A stretch of DNA of 64,000 bases from Virgibacillus_F sp049310925 (GTDB lineage Bacteria; Bacillota; Bacilli; Bacillales; Amphibacillaceae). Numbering within the stretch: position 1 is the stretch's first letter; each line of letters opens with the position of its first letter. The notes beneath the pieces are model-generated. The model did not search any database. It was given only the letters and a program-made list of their open reading frames with translations, and was not told where the DNA came from. Location of the stretch: NCBI RefSeq assembly GCF_049310925.1, contig NZ_JBMERP010000005.1, positions 1-64,000 of the forward strand, read 5' to 3'. The translations under genes were made by a program, and so were the position numbers. Positions 15,734-24,506 of the stretch are shown here, one piece after another.

Positions 15734-16843
15734 TTACACTCTTTCTAACATCCGTTCGAGGGCGACTTTTGCCCATTTGGAAATTTCCGAATCTACCTTA
15801 ATTTGATTAAGAACGTCTCCTTTCTCGATTGTTTCCATTGTCCACAATAAGTGTGGAAGGTCAATCCGGTTCATGGTTAAACATGGACACATTTGCGGGT
15901 TTAAAGAGAACACTTTTTTGTCCGAATGCTGTTTCGTCAATCTATTAACAAGGTTCATTTCTGTCCCCACAGCCCACTTCGTACCAGGCTCAGCATTACT
16001 AATCTTTTCAATAATATACTTCGTTGAACCAGCGTAATCGGATAATGCAACTACTTCACGGCTACATTCCGGATGAACAATGATATTCACCTCAGGGTCG
16101 CTCGTACGAATGTCCTCTACATTTCCAATAGTAAAATTTTCATGTACCGAGCAATGACCCTTCCATAAAATCACACGAATCTTGTCTAAATCACCATCAT
16201 ACTCAAATCGTTCTAAAATCGGGTCCCAGACTGCCATTTGATCTAACGGAATCCCTAAATCATATGCCGTGTTTCGCCCTAAATGCTGGTCAGGCAGAAA
16301 TAAAATCCGCTCTTTTTGAGTAAATGCCCACTCCAACATTTTTTTCGCATTAGATGATGTAACTGTCGCCCCACCATTTTTCCCTACAAAGCTCTTGATT
16401 GCTGCAGTTGAGTTGACATATGTTAATGGAATAATTGTGTCACCAACGGCTTGCTGCATCTCTTCCCAGCCACGTTCAGTCTGATCAATGTTAGCCATAT
16501 CAGCCATTGAACAGCCTGCACGCATGTCCGGTAAAATTACTTTCTGTCCATCTCCTGTTAAAATATCTGCAGTTTCTGCCATAAAATGAACACCACAAAA
16601 CACGATGTATTCCGCCTTTGAATTTTTAGCGGAAACCTGCGCTAGCTGTAGAGAATCACCTGTTACATCTGCGAATTGAATAACTTCATCCTTTTGATAA
16701 TGGTGTCCAGGGATAAAAACCTTACTCCCAAGACTTTCCTTGATTTTCCTTACTCGAGTCTCCATTTCCTGAACTGGAATCGACTTGTAGTGATCTGGGA
16801 GCATCTGTTGGCCGCTATTTTGAATCATATCTAATAAACTCAT
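15734..16843 (-). CDS. nadA: Quinolinate synthase A
   Basis: It condenses iminoaspartate from NadB with dihydroxyacetone phosphate to give quinolinate, the precursor of the NAD ring, using a [4Fe-4S] cluster. Cluster cysteines are seen in VFCGVHFMAET (Cys83), HPECSREVV and QMCPCLTMN. FIPGHHYQKDEVIQFAD near residues 43-59 and the repeat-like segments VNSTAAIKSF and FLPDQHLG fit the three-domain NadA fold. At 369 residues it matches B. subtilis NadA. It is the last gene of the nadB-nadC-nadA operon, ten bp after nadC, and is probably repressed by NadR when niacin is available. Confidence 0.97.
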   Translation of the reverse strand: MSLLDMIQNSGQQMLPDHYKSIPVQEMETRVRKIKESLGSKVFIPGHHYQKDEVIQFADVTGDSLQLAQVSAKNSKAEYIVFCGVHFMAETADILTGDGQKVILPDMRAGCSMADMANIDQTERGWEEMQQAVGDTIIPLTYVNSTAAIKSFVGKNGGATVTSSNAKKMLEWAFTQKERILFLPDQHLGRNTAYDLGIPLDQMAVWDPILERFEYDGDLDKIRVILWKGHCSVHENFTIGNVEDIRTSDPEVNIIVHPECSREVVALSDYAGSTKYIIEKISNAEPGTKWAVGTEMNLVNRLTKQHSDKKVFSLNPQMCPCLTMNRIDLPHLLWTMETIEKGDVLNQIKVDSEISKWAKVALERMLERV

Positions 16844-16853
16844 TTTTACCCTC

Positions 16854-17687
16854 CTATTTAACTAACAGACTAATATCTAATGATGTTACGGAATGTGTAA
16901 GAAAACCTAATGAAATAAAATCAACACCAGTGTCCGCATAATCTGATAAATTTTTAAGTGTGATTCCCCCTGATGCCTCTGTATTAATATGCTTTGGAAC
17001 AATATTCGTAAATTCACGTACCTCAGCAGGTTTTCGATTATCAAACATAATTACATCAGCCCCAGCTTCAACAGCCTCGAGAACCTGTTCCCGGCTCTCT
17101 GTTTCCACTTCAACCTTAACCATATGCCCACTTTTTTCGCGAACTGCTGCGACTGCCCTCGTTATCGATCCACAAAATGAAATATGATTGTCCTTTATCA
17201 TGATCCCATCATAAAGTCCGAAACGATGATTTTTTCCACCACCCGCTACGACAGCGTATTTTTCAAGCATTCGCAGCCCTGGGGTTGTCTTGCGCGTATC
17301 GCAAAGCTGAATGGATCCATCATTTAGCGTTTCTACTGCTTGCCTTGTCATGCTTGCTATCCCACTCATTCGTTGGATCAAATTTAAAATTACCCGTTCT
17401 CCTCCAAGGATCGTAACAATTGGACCAGCTACTTCTGCAATTGACTCACCAGCTGTCACAGAATCTCCGTCTTTGTAAAAATAGGTGACCTCAACACTGC
17501 TATCTAATAATTGATAAGCTGTTCGGATAATTTGTAATCCAGATAGGATGCCTCCTGCTTTCGCATAAAATATTCCTCTTCCCAGCGCATCATGCTGGAA
17601 AATTGTGCTACTTGTGCAATCACCGTCTCCTATATCTTCTATTAAAAATGATCGAAGCATTTCCTGTAGTTTTATTTGATTCATCAT
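16854..17687 (-). CDS. nadC: Nicotinate-nucleotide pyrophosphorylase (carboxylating)
   Basis: It converts quinolinate and PRPP to nicotinate mononucleotide with loss of CO2. The 277-residue protein shows the QPRTase landmarks: FLIEDIGDGDCTSS at about 14-27, NLIQRMSGIASMT, the PRPP/quinolinate loop CDTRKTTPGLR at about 129-139, GGGKNHRFGLYDGIMIKDNH, and EASGGITLKNL at the C-terminus. Its ATG overlaps the nadB stop codon (ATGA), so it is translationally coupled. A second ATG follows at once, and either could be used. Confidence 0.97.
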   Translation of the reverse strand: MMNQIKLQEMLRSFLIEDIGDGDCTSSTIFQHDALGRGIFYAKAGGILSGLQIIRTAYQLLDSSVEVTYFYKDGDSVTAGESIAEVAGPIVTILGGERVILNLIQRMSGIASMTRQAVETLNDGSIQLCDTRKTTPGLRMLEKYAVVAGGGKNHRFGLYDGIMIKDNHISFCGSITRAVAAVREKSGHMVKVEVETESREQVLEAVEAGADVIMFDNRKPAEVREFTNIVPKHINTEASGGITLKNLSDYADTGVDFISLGFLTHSVTSLDISLLVK

Positions 17688-19216
17688 TTAATCTCCTCAT
17701 ACTCTAGTTGGATGCGGATAATTTCTTCACGTGTCTCCCGTCCATTTAATAATGGATAATCCAATCGGTAATGTGTACCTCTACTTTCTCTTCGCATTAG
17801 TGCAGATGTGGTGATAAGCCATGCGGTTGTTAACATATTCACAATCTCAATCTCACTAAAAGAAAGATTAGTTAAATTAACCTGGAAGAAGTCAAACGTT
17901 TCTAGCCAGTCTTTCATTGCTAGTAAATCCGCTTCATTTCGCACTACCCCAACATGATGCATCATACGTTGTTTAATTGATTGTTTTGTTGGGAGCTTTA
18001 TTAACTGGTTTCCTTTTTTCACAGAATACGATTTACGTATTGCCGCCTCTCTTTCTCTTGTCAAAATCGCCTCAGCAGTCATATTGCCAAAAACAATACC
18101 TTCTAACAATGAATTACTTGCAATTCTATTTGCACCATGAACTCCCGTACAAGCTACTTCTCCGACTGCATACAAACCATCCATTGATGTTCTGCCATCA
18201 CGACCAGCTCTGACTCCACCAATCATAAAATGTGCCCCAGGTATGACAGGCAAAAGACCCCTTTCCACGTCTATTCCATTCTTCACACAAAGCTGATATA
18301 TTGTTGGAAAACGACTAGAAAAATTAGTAACCTTGGTTATATCTAAATAAACGCGGCTTCCCTTATTTATTTTAGTAAATATGGTGCGTGCCACTATGTC
18401 CCGTGGTGCTAGATCCTTCAGCTCATGAACCCCCTCCATAATAAATTGTCCATCCTGGTCGATTAACCTAGCACCTTCTCCCCTGACTGCTTCTGAAATA
18501 AGACCTAATGTACGAATACCGTTATATAAAAGGGTTGGATGAAACTGAATAAATTCCATATCGGCAAGTTCTGCACCTGCACGATATGCCATTGCGACTC
18601 CATCACCAGTTACCGTTCTATCGTTTGATGTATACAAAAAAAGTTCCCCACATCCTCCAGTTGCAAGAATAGTAGAATCCGCAATTTGATTCATTACATC
18701 ACCATTACAATTCTTTGTCGTTACACCAACACATTGATTATTCTCAACAATTAAATCAACTACGGCTTCATTTTCAATAATCGTTACTTTATTTTTCACT
18801 TTTTCCAGCATAAATGTAACCAATGCTTTTCCGGTACCATCTCCCTGAGCATGTAAAATTCTTCTCTTTAAATGGCCACCTTCTCTTCCCAGGTTCCACG
18901 TTCCATCTGCATTCAAGTCAAATTCCAGTCCACTTTTGACAAGTTCAGCTAATTGTCCAGGTCCACTTTGAATGAGCGTTTGCAGGTTTTCTGTATCGTT
19001 ATGCTGACACCCAGCTACCAGTGTGTCTTGAAAATGATCTTCCCAACGGTCATCTGCATCAACAGCGGCTGCGATTCCACCTTGTGCCTGAAAGGAATTA
19101 CTGGCTGTCTTGTTTGACTTTGTGAATATAATCACATTTCTATCCATAGCTAATTTGTCTGCTGCAGTTAACGCAGCTATTCCGCTTCCAACAATAATGA
19201 TATCGTAAAAAGCCAT
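17684..19216 (-). CDS. nadB: L-aspartate oxidase
   Basis: This FAD enzyme oxidises L-aspartate to iminoaspartate, the first step of de novo NAD synthesis. The 510-residue protein has the dinucleotide-binding VGSGIAALTAADK at about 9-21, QAQGGIAAAVD at about 44-54, the substrate/FAD segment GREGGHLKRRILHAQGDGTG at about 112-131, and MIGGVRAGRDGRTS with GEVACTGVHGANRIASNSLL in the FAD domain. It heads the nadBCA operon, divergent from nifS across a 111-bp region with a candidate NadR operator. Confidence 0.97.
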   Translation of the reverse strand: MAFYDIIIVGSGIAALTAADKLAMDRNVIIFTKSNKTASNSFQAQGGIAAAVDADDRWEDHFQDTLVAGCQHNDTENLQTLIQSGPGQLAELVKSGLEFDLNADGTWNLGREGGHLKRRILHAQGDGTGKALVTFMLEKVKNKVTIIENEAVVDLIVENNQCVGVTTKNCNGDVMNQIADSTILATGGCGELFLYTSNDRTVTGDGVAMAYRAGAELADMEFIQFHPTLLYNGIRTLGLISEAVRGEGARLIDQDGQFIMEGVHELKDLAPRDIVARTIFTKINKGSRVYLDITKVTNFSSRFPTIYQLCVKNGIDVERGLLPVIPGAHFMIGGVRAGRDGRTSMDGLYAVGEVACTGVHGANRIASNSLLEGIVFGNMTAEAILTREREAAIRKSYSVKKGNQLIKLPTKQSIKQRMMHHVGVVRNEADLLAMKDWLETFDFFQVNLTNLSFSEIEIVNMLTTAWLITTSALMRRESRGTHYRLDYPLLNGRETREEIIRIQLEYEEIK

Positions 19217-19252
19217 CTTTTTATCTCCTTAATATTGTAATGTATATTTATA

Positions 19253-19262
19253 TGTCTTGACA
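19253..19262. promoter_or_regulatory. Candidate NadR operator between nadB and nifS
   Basis: A TGTC-TT-GACA dyad with AT-rich flanks lies in the divergent spacer. It overlaps a TTGACA that could be the -35 box for nifS (17 bp to TTAAAC). A related TGTTGACA lies 25 bp further on. NadR/NiaR of Bacillus is known to repress this locus in response to niacin; assigning this exact site is inference. Confidence 0.5.
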
Positions 19263-19327
19263 CCTATATTTACACAAGATTAAACTGTTGACAAGAGTTT
19301 TTTTACTTTTTAGAAGGGAGTGCTCGT

Positions 19328-20473
19328 ATGATTTATTTAGATTATGCCGCTACGACACCCATGTCAGAGGAGTCTTTAGCTATATTTAACCAAGTATCTA
19401 AATCTTTTTTTGGAAACCCAAGCAGTCTCCATGATAGCGGCGAACGGGCATCTCAGCTACTTGAAACCTGTCGGGAAGAATTAGCTGGATTACTGGGTTG
19501 CTTAAGCAAAGGTTTATTTTTTACAAGCGGGGGTTCGGAGTCAAATATTCTTGCTCTGACATCTCTAATTGACGCTCACAAAGTAAAAGGTAATCATCTG
19601 ATTACAACCCTTTCTGAGCATTCATCTATCTATAATTTTTTTACTCATTTGGAAAATGGCGGTTTTGAAGTGACCTATCTTCCACTTGATCAGCATGGGC
19701 AGATTCGCTTAGAAGATTTACGAAAAGCTATACGTGAAACAACAATTCTTGCTTCTATTCAACATGGAAACGGTGAAATTGGTACCATTCAACCGATTGA
19801 ATCAATTGGCAATCTACTTCATCAGCATCAGATTTTATTTCATTGCGATGCTGTTCAAACATTTGGAAAAGTTCCAATCAACGTTACCGCAAGTAAAATT
19901 GATAGTCTCTCTGTTTCCAGCCATAAACTGTATGGACCTAAAGGTGTAGGAGCAGTTTATATCAATCCTGCCGTTAAATGGAATCCACAGCTTCCTAACA
20001 CAACTCATGAAAGTGGACTACGACCAGGGACCATAAATGTACCAGGAATAGCCTCGTTTGTTACTTCCGCAAAAACAGCATGTGATGATAGAATAGTAGA
20101 ATATACAAGATTAATAGAAATTCGGGAAGCTTTAATTGAAAAACTAAGGAAATTCCCAATCAACGTTCATGTCGAAGGACACCCTTCAGAACTTCTGCCA
20201 GGAATACTTGGGCTTCGAATAGAAGGAATTGAGGGACAATATATCATGTTAGAATGTAATCGATATGGTATAGCAATTTCGACTGGAAGCGCATGCCAGG
20301 CAGGTAATCAAAAGCCATCAAGACTTATGAAAGCATTGGGTAGGTCAGACACTGAGGCAAAACAGTTTATTCGCCTATCATTTGGAAAACATACAACAGA
20401 ACAAGATATTGAAACAACCGTTGACGTCTTAAAAAAAATCACTGAAAAATTTCACTTAAAGGGAGGTACATGA
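19328..20473 (+). CDS. nifS: Cysteine desulfurase (NadB-linked NifS type)
   Basis: A PLP enzyme that removes sulfur from cysteine, here most likely to build the Fe-S cluster of NadA. The 381-residue protein has YLDYAATTPM at residues 3-12, the PLP-lysine motif SSHKLYGPKG at about 197-206 and the active-site cysteine loop STGSACQAG at about 319-327. GAAGGGAG precedes the ATG. As in B. subtilis it is divergent from nadB and immediately followed by nadR. The gene pairing supports a dedicated NadA-maturation role over general Fe-S assembly. Confidence 0.94.
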   Translation: MIYLDYAATTPMSEESLAIFNQVSKSFFGNPSSLHDSGERASQLLETCREELAGLLGCLSKGLFFTSGGSESNILALTSLIDAHKVKGNHLITTLSEHSSIYNFFTHLENGGFEVTYLPLDQHGQIRLEDLRKAIRETTILASIQHGNGEIGTIQPIESIGNLLHQHQILFHCDAVQTFGKVPINVTASKIDSLSVSSHKLYGPKGVGAVYINPAVKWNPQLPNTTHESGLRPGTINVPGIASFVTSAKTACDDRIVEYTRLIEIREALIEKLRKFPINVHVEGHPSELLPGILGLRIEGIEGQYIMLECNRYGIAISTGSACQAGNQKPSRLMKALGRSDTEAKQFIRLSFGKHTTEQDIETTVDVLKKITEKFHLKGGT

Positions 20474-21007
20474 ATGAGTAAACCAGAAAAATACACATCA
20501 GCCATGCGACAGGAAATGATTTTAAAAAGACTGAAGGATGAAGAAAGACCAATTACTGGAAGTGAGTTTGCTGAAAAAGCAAATGTTAGCAGGCAAGTGA
20601 TTGTTCAGGATGTATCTATTTTAAAAGCCAAAAACGAACCAATTATCGCGACAAGCCAAGGCTATATGTATTTAGCAAAACCTACTGATGAGGCAGCTCA
20701 TAAATTAATTGTAGCTTGTAAACATAGACCTGACCAAACTGGGGAAGAACTAACGATTATTGTAGATCACGGTGTTACGATAAAAGATGTTTCAGTTGAA
20801 CATCCAGTTTATGGGGATTTAAACGCATCGCTTATGATCAGCAACCGGCATGAAGTCGAGCAGTTTATTAAACGAATACAAGACACAAAAGCCACCTACC
20901 TATCCATACTGACAGAAGGTGTTCACATGCACACACTAGAATCAGACTCAAAAGAAAAAATAGACGCCGCCTGCAAAGACCTAAAAGCAGCCGGGATCCT
21001 GCTATAA
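20474..21007 (+). CDS. nadR: Niacin-responsive NAD-biosynthesis repressor NadR (NiaR/YrxA)
   Basis: A transcription factor that represses de novo NAD synthesis genes with nicotinic acid as co-repressor. The 177-residue protein has an N-terminal HTH_11 domain (RQEMILKRLKDEERPITGSE, then NVSRQVIVQDVSILK) and a C-terminal 3H domain holding spaced metal-binding histidines (VDHGVTIKDVSVEHPVYGDL, then SNRHEV and EGVHMHTL). Its ATG directly follows the nifS stop, so the two are co-transcribed. It presumably acts on the spacer between nifS and nadB, giving autoregulation. Confidence 0.94.
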   Translation: MSKPEKYTSAMRQEMILKRLKDEERPITGSEFAEKANVSRQVIVQDVSILKAKNEPIIATSQGYMYLAKPTDEAAHKLIVACKHRPDQTGEELTIIVDHGVTIKDVSVEHPVYGDLNASLMISNRHEVEQFIKRIQDTKATYLSILTEGVHMHTLESDSKEKIDAACKDLKAAGILL

Positions 21008-21010
21008 CCT

Positions 21011-21057
21011 AAGTGCCAGGCACAATTGGAAGAAACTTCCAATTGTGCCTGGCACTT
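21011..21057. repeat. REPIN-like perfect inverted repeat
   Basis: A 22-bp perfect inverted repeat (21011-21032 and 21036-21057) with a 3-bp loop, each arm containing GTGCC(A/T)GGCAC and AATTGGAAG-type flank. It belongs to the same family as 15662-15720 but has a much tighter loop. It lies four bases after the nadR stop and just before the terminator. Confidence 0.8.
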
Positions 21058-21072
21058 ATCGAGCAAATTAAA

Positions 21073-21100
21073 AACCCGAGCTTGTTTGCTCGGGTTTTTT
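21073..21100. terminator. Bidirectional terminator between nadR and the sugar operon
   Basis: AACCCGAGC / GCTCGGGTT stem with a six-base loop, an A-run on the left and six T residues on the right. It serves the convergent nadR and sugar-operon transcripts. Confidence 0.92.
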
Positions 21101-21105
21101 CATCT

Positions 21106-22074
21106 TTAGGCCCACCACATGTCGGCAGGCTTTTCTTCTATAAGAACACTTTTCAGATTTGCTACTGCTTTACTGAATCCTTCATCAATCGACATAATTG
21201 GATCTTCGTGCTCGATACTTACTACATAATCGTAGCCGTACGTTCTTAGTGCACTAATTATATTGGACCATTCCTGTATTCCATGACCATAGCCGACCGA
21301 TCGGAAGCTCCATGCCCGCGTTTGCACATCTCCGTAAGGCTGCATATCTGTCAGGCCGTACATATTCACATTCTCCTGATCAATATATGTATCTTTGGCA
21401 TGGAAATGATGAATGGCATTTTCCTTACCCAATATTTTAATCGCAGCTACTGGATCAATACCTTGCCACCATAAATGACTTGGATCTAGGTTTGCACCAA
21501 TTGCATCACAGGTTGCTTCTCTTAATTTAAGCATTGTATGCGGCGTATGAACTAAAAATCCTGCATGTAACTCTAGTCCAACCTTAATACCATGATTCTT
21601 TGCGAATTGTCCTTGTTCCTTCCAATATGGAATCAGTTTTTCTTCCCATTGCCACTTCAGTATATCCGAGTATTCGCCTGGCCATGGTGTTACAGGCCAA
21701 TTAGGATATTTTGCTTCCTCGTGATCACCAGGAGTCCCAGAAAATGTATTTACAACAGGTACATCCATTAATTCGGCTAATTTAACTGTTTTCACAAAGG
21801 CATCATGTGAATCTGTAGCAAATTGTTTATCTGGAGAGATTGGGTTACCGTGGCAGCTAAAAGCACTAATTTTTAACCCACGAGAATGAACCTTTTCCAG
21901 GTATTCTTTTCGCTTTTCCTCACTTGCCAATAAATTATCAACGTCGCAATGCGCATTACCAGGATAGCCGCCAGTACCTATTTCAACAGCCTGTAAACCA
22001 GAGGCCTTTGCATGGTCAAGCATTTCTTCAAAAGACTTCCCTGAAAATAACACAGAAAATACGCCTAACTTCAT
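21106..22074 (-). CDS. Sugar-phosphate isomerase/epimerase-type TIM-barrel protein (1)
   Basis: A 322-residue AP-endonuclease-2-like TIM barrel, a family that isomerises, epimerises or cleaves sugars and keto-sugars with a divalent metal. Likely metal ligands lie in VGLELHAGF (Glu, His), NLDPSHLWWQGID (Asp, His), HHFHAKDTYID (His) and SIEHEDP (Glu). The start at 22074 (MKLGVFSVLF) was chosen because GAAGGTGAT lies just before it; an upstream in-frame ATG lacks a ribosome site. It is the last gene of the sugar operon, 33 bp after an oxidoreductase. The substrate is unknown. Confidence 0.85.
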   Translation of the reverse strand: MKLGVFSVLFSGKSFEEMLDHAKASGLQAVEIGTGGYPGNAHCDVDNLLASEEKRKEYLEKVHSRGLKISAFSCHGNPISPDKQFATDSHDAFVKTVKLAELMDVPVVNTFSGTPGDHEEAKYPNWPVTPWPGEYSDILKWQWEEKLIPYWKEQGQFAKNHGIKVGLELHAGFLVHTPHTMLKLREATCDAIGANLDPSHLWWQGIDPVAAIKILGKENAIHHFHAKDTYIDQENVNMYGLTDMQPYGDVQTRAWSFRSVGYGHGIQEWSNIISALRTYGYDYVVSIEHEDPIMSIDEGFSKAVANLKSVLIEEKPADMWWA

Positions 22075-22107
22075 ATAATCACCTTCATTCAAAATATTTT
22101 TCATTCA

Positions 22108-23148
22108 TTAGTTAAAACGGACACTCTTTCCTGTTTCATTACTCTTGTAAATTGCTTCTATTAGTTTCGTTACCTGCATGGCTTGCTCTGGTTTTACAAC
22201 TAATTCAGCCTCACCCATACAACTAGCAACAAAATTTTGAGCCTGCAGTAGTCCTATATTATCTTCCTTAGAGGAAAATTTCGCTTCGCTACTAAAAAAT
22301 GTTCCATACTTAGGTTGATATAATTCAAATGGAAAGACATTAAAACCTCCGTCTACACCTGATACGCTAAGACTTGTTACATCTTCCTTAATATTTGCAG
22401 CCCATGAGCATTCAAGCATCAGCGATTGGCCATCCTCAAACGTAATATATCCTGTTACATGATCATCCACATCAAAGGTTTCATGGTCAAAACTTCCCCA
22501 TTCATTCAGCTGATTTGGCGTTTTACTTAAACGGTTATACGTCTTCCCCATTACTTCAACAGGCTTTGGATCTCCCATCAACCAAATAGCTAAATCCAGC
22601 AAATGACAACCCCAGTCAATTAAACTGCCTCCACCCTGCAAGTCCTTATTGGTAAACACGCCCCAACCAGGAACTTTTCGACGTCTTAATGCCTGAACCC
22701 GTGTTACTAGTGGGGCTCCAATTTCGTTATTTAAAACTGCTTGCTTAGCAACTCGTGCTTCTTGTGAATGACGGAAGTGATAAGCAATTGATAACTGCGT
22801 ACTAGTTTCATTCGCAGCAGCAATCATATCTTCACATTCTTTTGTCGTAATTGCCATTGGTTTTTCACACAGAACGTGAACGCCAGCCTTTAATGCCTGA
22901 ATAGCTATATCTGCATGAAATTTATTTGGTGTACAAATCGTAACGGCGTCAACATGCTCAAACAATTCCTGATAGTCACTAAAAGCATTTGGGATATTAA
23001 ATCTACCAGCTACTTCCTGTGCACGTTCACTATTCATATCCAGTACTGCAGTGATTTCTACACTGTCTTTTAACGCAAGATATGCCGGTATATGACGGTC
23101 CTGCGCAATTCCGCCCACACCGATAATTCCCATTTTTAGTTTAGTCAT
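22108..23148 (-). CDS. Gfo/Idh/MocA family NAD(P)-dependent oxidoreductase (1)
   Basis: A 346-residue sugar or inositol dehydrogenase-type enzyme. The Rossmann motif GIIGVGGIAQDRH is at residues 8-20, and the family lysine motif CEKPMAITTKEC at about 93-104. GGGSLIDWGCHLLDLAIWLMG at about 190 carries the catalytic-site Asp-His pair in two nearby parts. It resembles the third oxidoreductase of this operon (26341-27420), suggesting old duplication. About 600 bp of repeat and remnant DNA separate it from the ThuA gene upstream, so its transcription from the main operon promoter would have to cross a repeat element. Confidence 0.88.
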   Translation of the reverse strand: MTKLKMGIIGVGGIAQDRHIPAYLALKDSVEITAVLDMNSERAQEVAGRFNIPNAFSDYQELFEHVDAVTICTPNKFHADIAIQALKAGVHVLCEKPMAITTKECEDMIAAANETSTQLSIAYHFRHSQEARVAKQAVLNNEIGAPLVTRVQALRRRKVPGWGVFTNKDLQGGGSLIDWGCHLLDLAIWLMGDPKPVEVMGKTYNRLSKTPNQLNEWGSFDHETFDVDDHVTGYITFEDGQSLMLECSWAANIKEDVTSLSVSGVDGGFNVFPFELYQPKYGTFFSSEAKFSSKEDNIGLLQAQNFVASCMGEAELVVKPEQAMQVTKLIEAIYKSNETGKSVRFN

Positions 23149-23193
23149 TGTATTACCCTTTCTGTTGTAAAATTTCAGGCCAGCTTCGGTGGT

Positions 23194-23766
23194 CTACTCT
23201 TTTGCTGTATTCTCTAACCTCTCACGCCCAGTAACTGGTGGAATTCCTCCCTTACTTACTCTTCGTAGTTGATGAAAACTGCGACGTAACAGTTGCATTT
23301 ATTTCCTGCAAACCTTTACTAAATTGGTACTGATCCAGCGCTGCTGAAAAACACTCGCTTTCCGTGGGGAACGCTTCAGCCTCCTCGGAGCAAAAATCGC
23401 TCACTGCGGGGTCTTCAGACTGTTCCTTTCCCACTGGAGTCTCGCATTTTTCCTCCGCTTAGTTAGCTTTCTGTTTAAGGTAGTAGAATTCCTGTAAAAA
23501 CGCAGAATTCTTAGTGTAGGCAGAATACGAAGACTCCTGCGGGAACAGCGCGAGTCCGAAGACCCCGGAAGAAGCGTTCTTTGCTTCTGAGGAGACTGAG
23601 GCCGTGCCCGCGGAAAGCGAAGTGTTCTGCCGGAACGGCGTCGATAAAATTTTCACTACGTCGCATTCTATAGTAGCAATACGTCTTTCAGTCTTTCCTT
23701 CACCTTTTAGGTGTCTAAGTCCTTCTGATATTGCACTGGTCAGTCCATACGTCACTGAACAGGCGT
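23194..23766 (-). pseudogene. Possible gene remnant split by repeat element C1
   Basis: On the minus strand, 23674-23766 reads as plausible protein (SAISEGLRHLKGEGKTERR) running into the element. After the element, 23194-23266 reads GGIPPVTGRERLENTAKE followed by a stop. Both fragments look like protein sequence, and the second ends 46 bp before the next gene's start. Together they suggest a gene in the sugar operon lost or broken by insertion. I cannot identify the parent family, and the link between the two fragments is inference. Confidence 0.35.
23267..23673. repeat. G+C-rich repeat element C, copy 1, with terminal inverted repeats
   Basis: A 407-bp element whose ends are inverted copies (GATGAAAACTGCGACGTA on the left, TACGTCGCATTCTATAG-like on the right). 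Inside are the G+C-rich blocks CGCTTTCCG(T/C)GGG, CCTCCTCGG, and their inverted partners GACTCCTGCGGGAA, GAGGAGACTGAGGC and CCCGCGGAAAGCGAAGTG. It has no transposase. The same ends and blocks occur at 33129-33662. Open frames inside it are by-products of base composition. Confidence 0.75.
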
Positions 23767-24486
23767 CTAAGCTTCTCCAATATTCTCCAGTGGTTTCGCA
23801 TTACCATAATCATGCTTAGGTGTGTTTGTATTCTTCGCCCATTTCACACCATTTTTAATCACCTGTTGGATCTCCTTATTATGGTAAGTTGGATATGTTT
23901 CATGCCCTGGTCTAAAATAAAAAATCTTTCCTCTTCCACGCGTAAATGTAGCACCACTTCTGAATACCTCTCCGCCCTCAAACCAACTAACAAAAATTAA
24001 TTGATCAGGTGCAGGGATATCAAAGTGTTCACCATACATCTCTTCTTTTTCAAGTTCAATATATTGGCCAATCCCTTCAGTAATAGGGTGACTTGGATCA
24101 ACAACCCACAGGCGCTCTTTTTCATCTGCTTCTCGCCATTTTAAGTCACAGCCCGTCCCCATAAGCTTTTTAAATACCTTTGAAAAATGTGCTGAATGTA
24201 GAACTACTAGGCCCATTCCATCCAATACACGTTGTTTCACGCGCTCTGCAACTTCTTCCGTAACTTCCTCATGTGCCTTATGCCCCCACCAGACAAGTAC
24301 ATCCGTGTCATCAAGCACTTCTTCAGTTAAGCCATGCTCTGCTTCATCCAATGTTGCAGTTTTAACAGTAACATCCTCTTCTTGTAAAAATTCTGCTATT
24401 GTACCATGAATTCCTGATGGATAAATATCAGAAACTACTTGGTTATCTTTTTCATGACGATACTCGTTCCAAACTGTTACTTTCAT
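23767..24486 (-). CDS. ThuA-domain protein (glutamine-amidotransferase-like fold)
   Basis: A 239-residue cytoplasmic protein of the ThuA family, named for a trehalose-utilisation gene of Sinorhizobium. Seen are VTVWNEYRHEK at the N-terminus, DVLVWWGHKAHEEV at about 62-75, GMGLVVLHSAHFSK at about 90-103, and RGRGKIFYFRPGHETYPTY near 183-201. The class I amidotransferase cysteine is absent and replaced in the VLHSAH loop, as is usual in ThuA proteins. Elsewhere ThuA works with a Gfo/Idh/MocA enzyme (ThuB) on 3-keto-disaccharides, and this operon has three such enzymes. Confidence 0.88.
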   Translation of the reverse strand: MKVTVWNEYRHEKDNQVVSDIYPSGIHGTIAEFLQEEDVTVKTATLDEAEHGLTEEVLDDTDVLVWWGHKAHEEVTEEVAERVKQRVLDGMGLVVLHSAHFSKVFKKLMGTGCDLKWREADEKERLWVVDPSHPITEGIGQYIELEKEEMYGEHFDIPAPDQLIFVSWFEGGEVFRSGATFTRGRGKIFYFRPGHETYPTYHNKEIQQVIKNGVKWAKNTNTPKHDYGNAKPLENIGEA

Positions 24487-24506
24487 TTATATTCACCTCA
24501 TAATTT

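Noticed and set aside
23252..23755. Two minus-strand open frames of 60 and 98 codons
   Set aside because: They lie mostly inside repeat element C1, and their sequence follows from its G+C-rich blocks; only the short flanking fragments look like protein.
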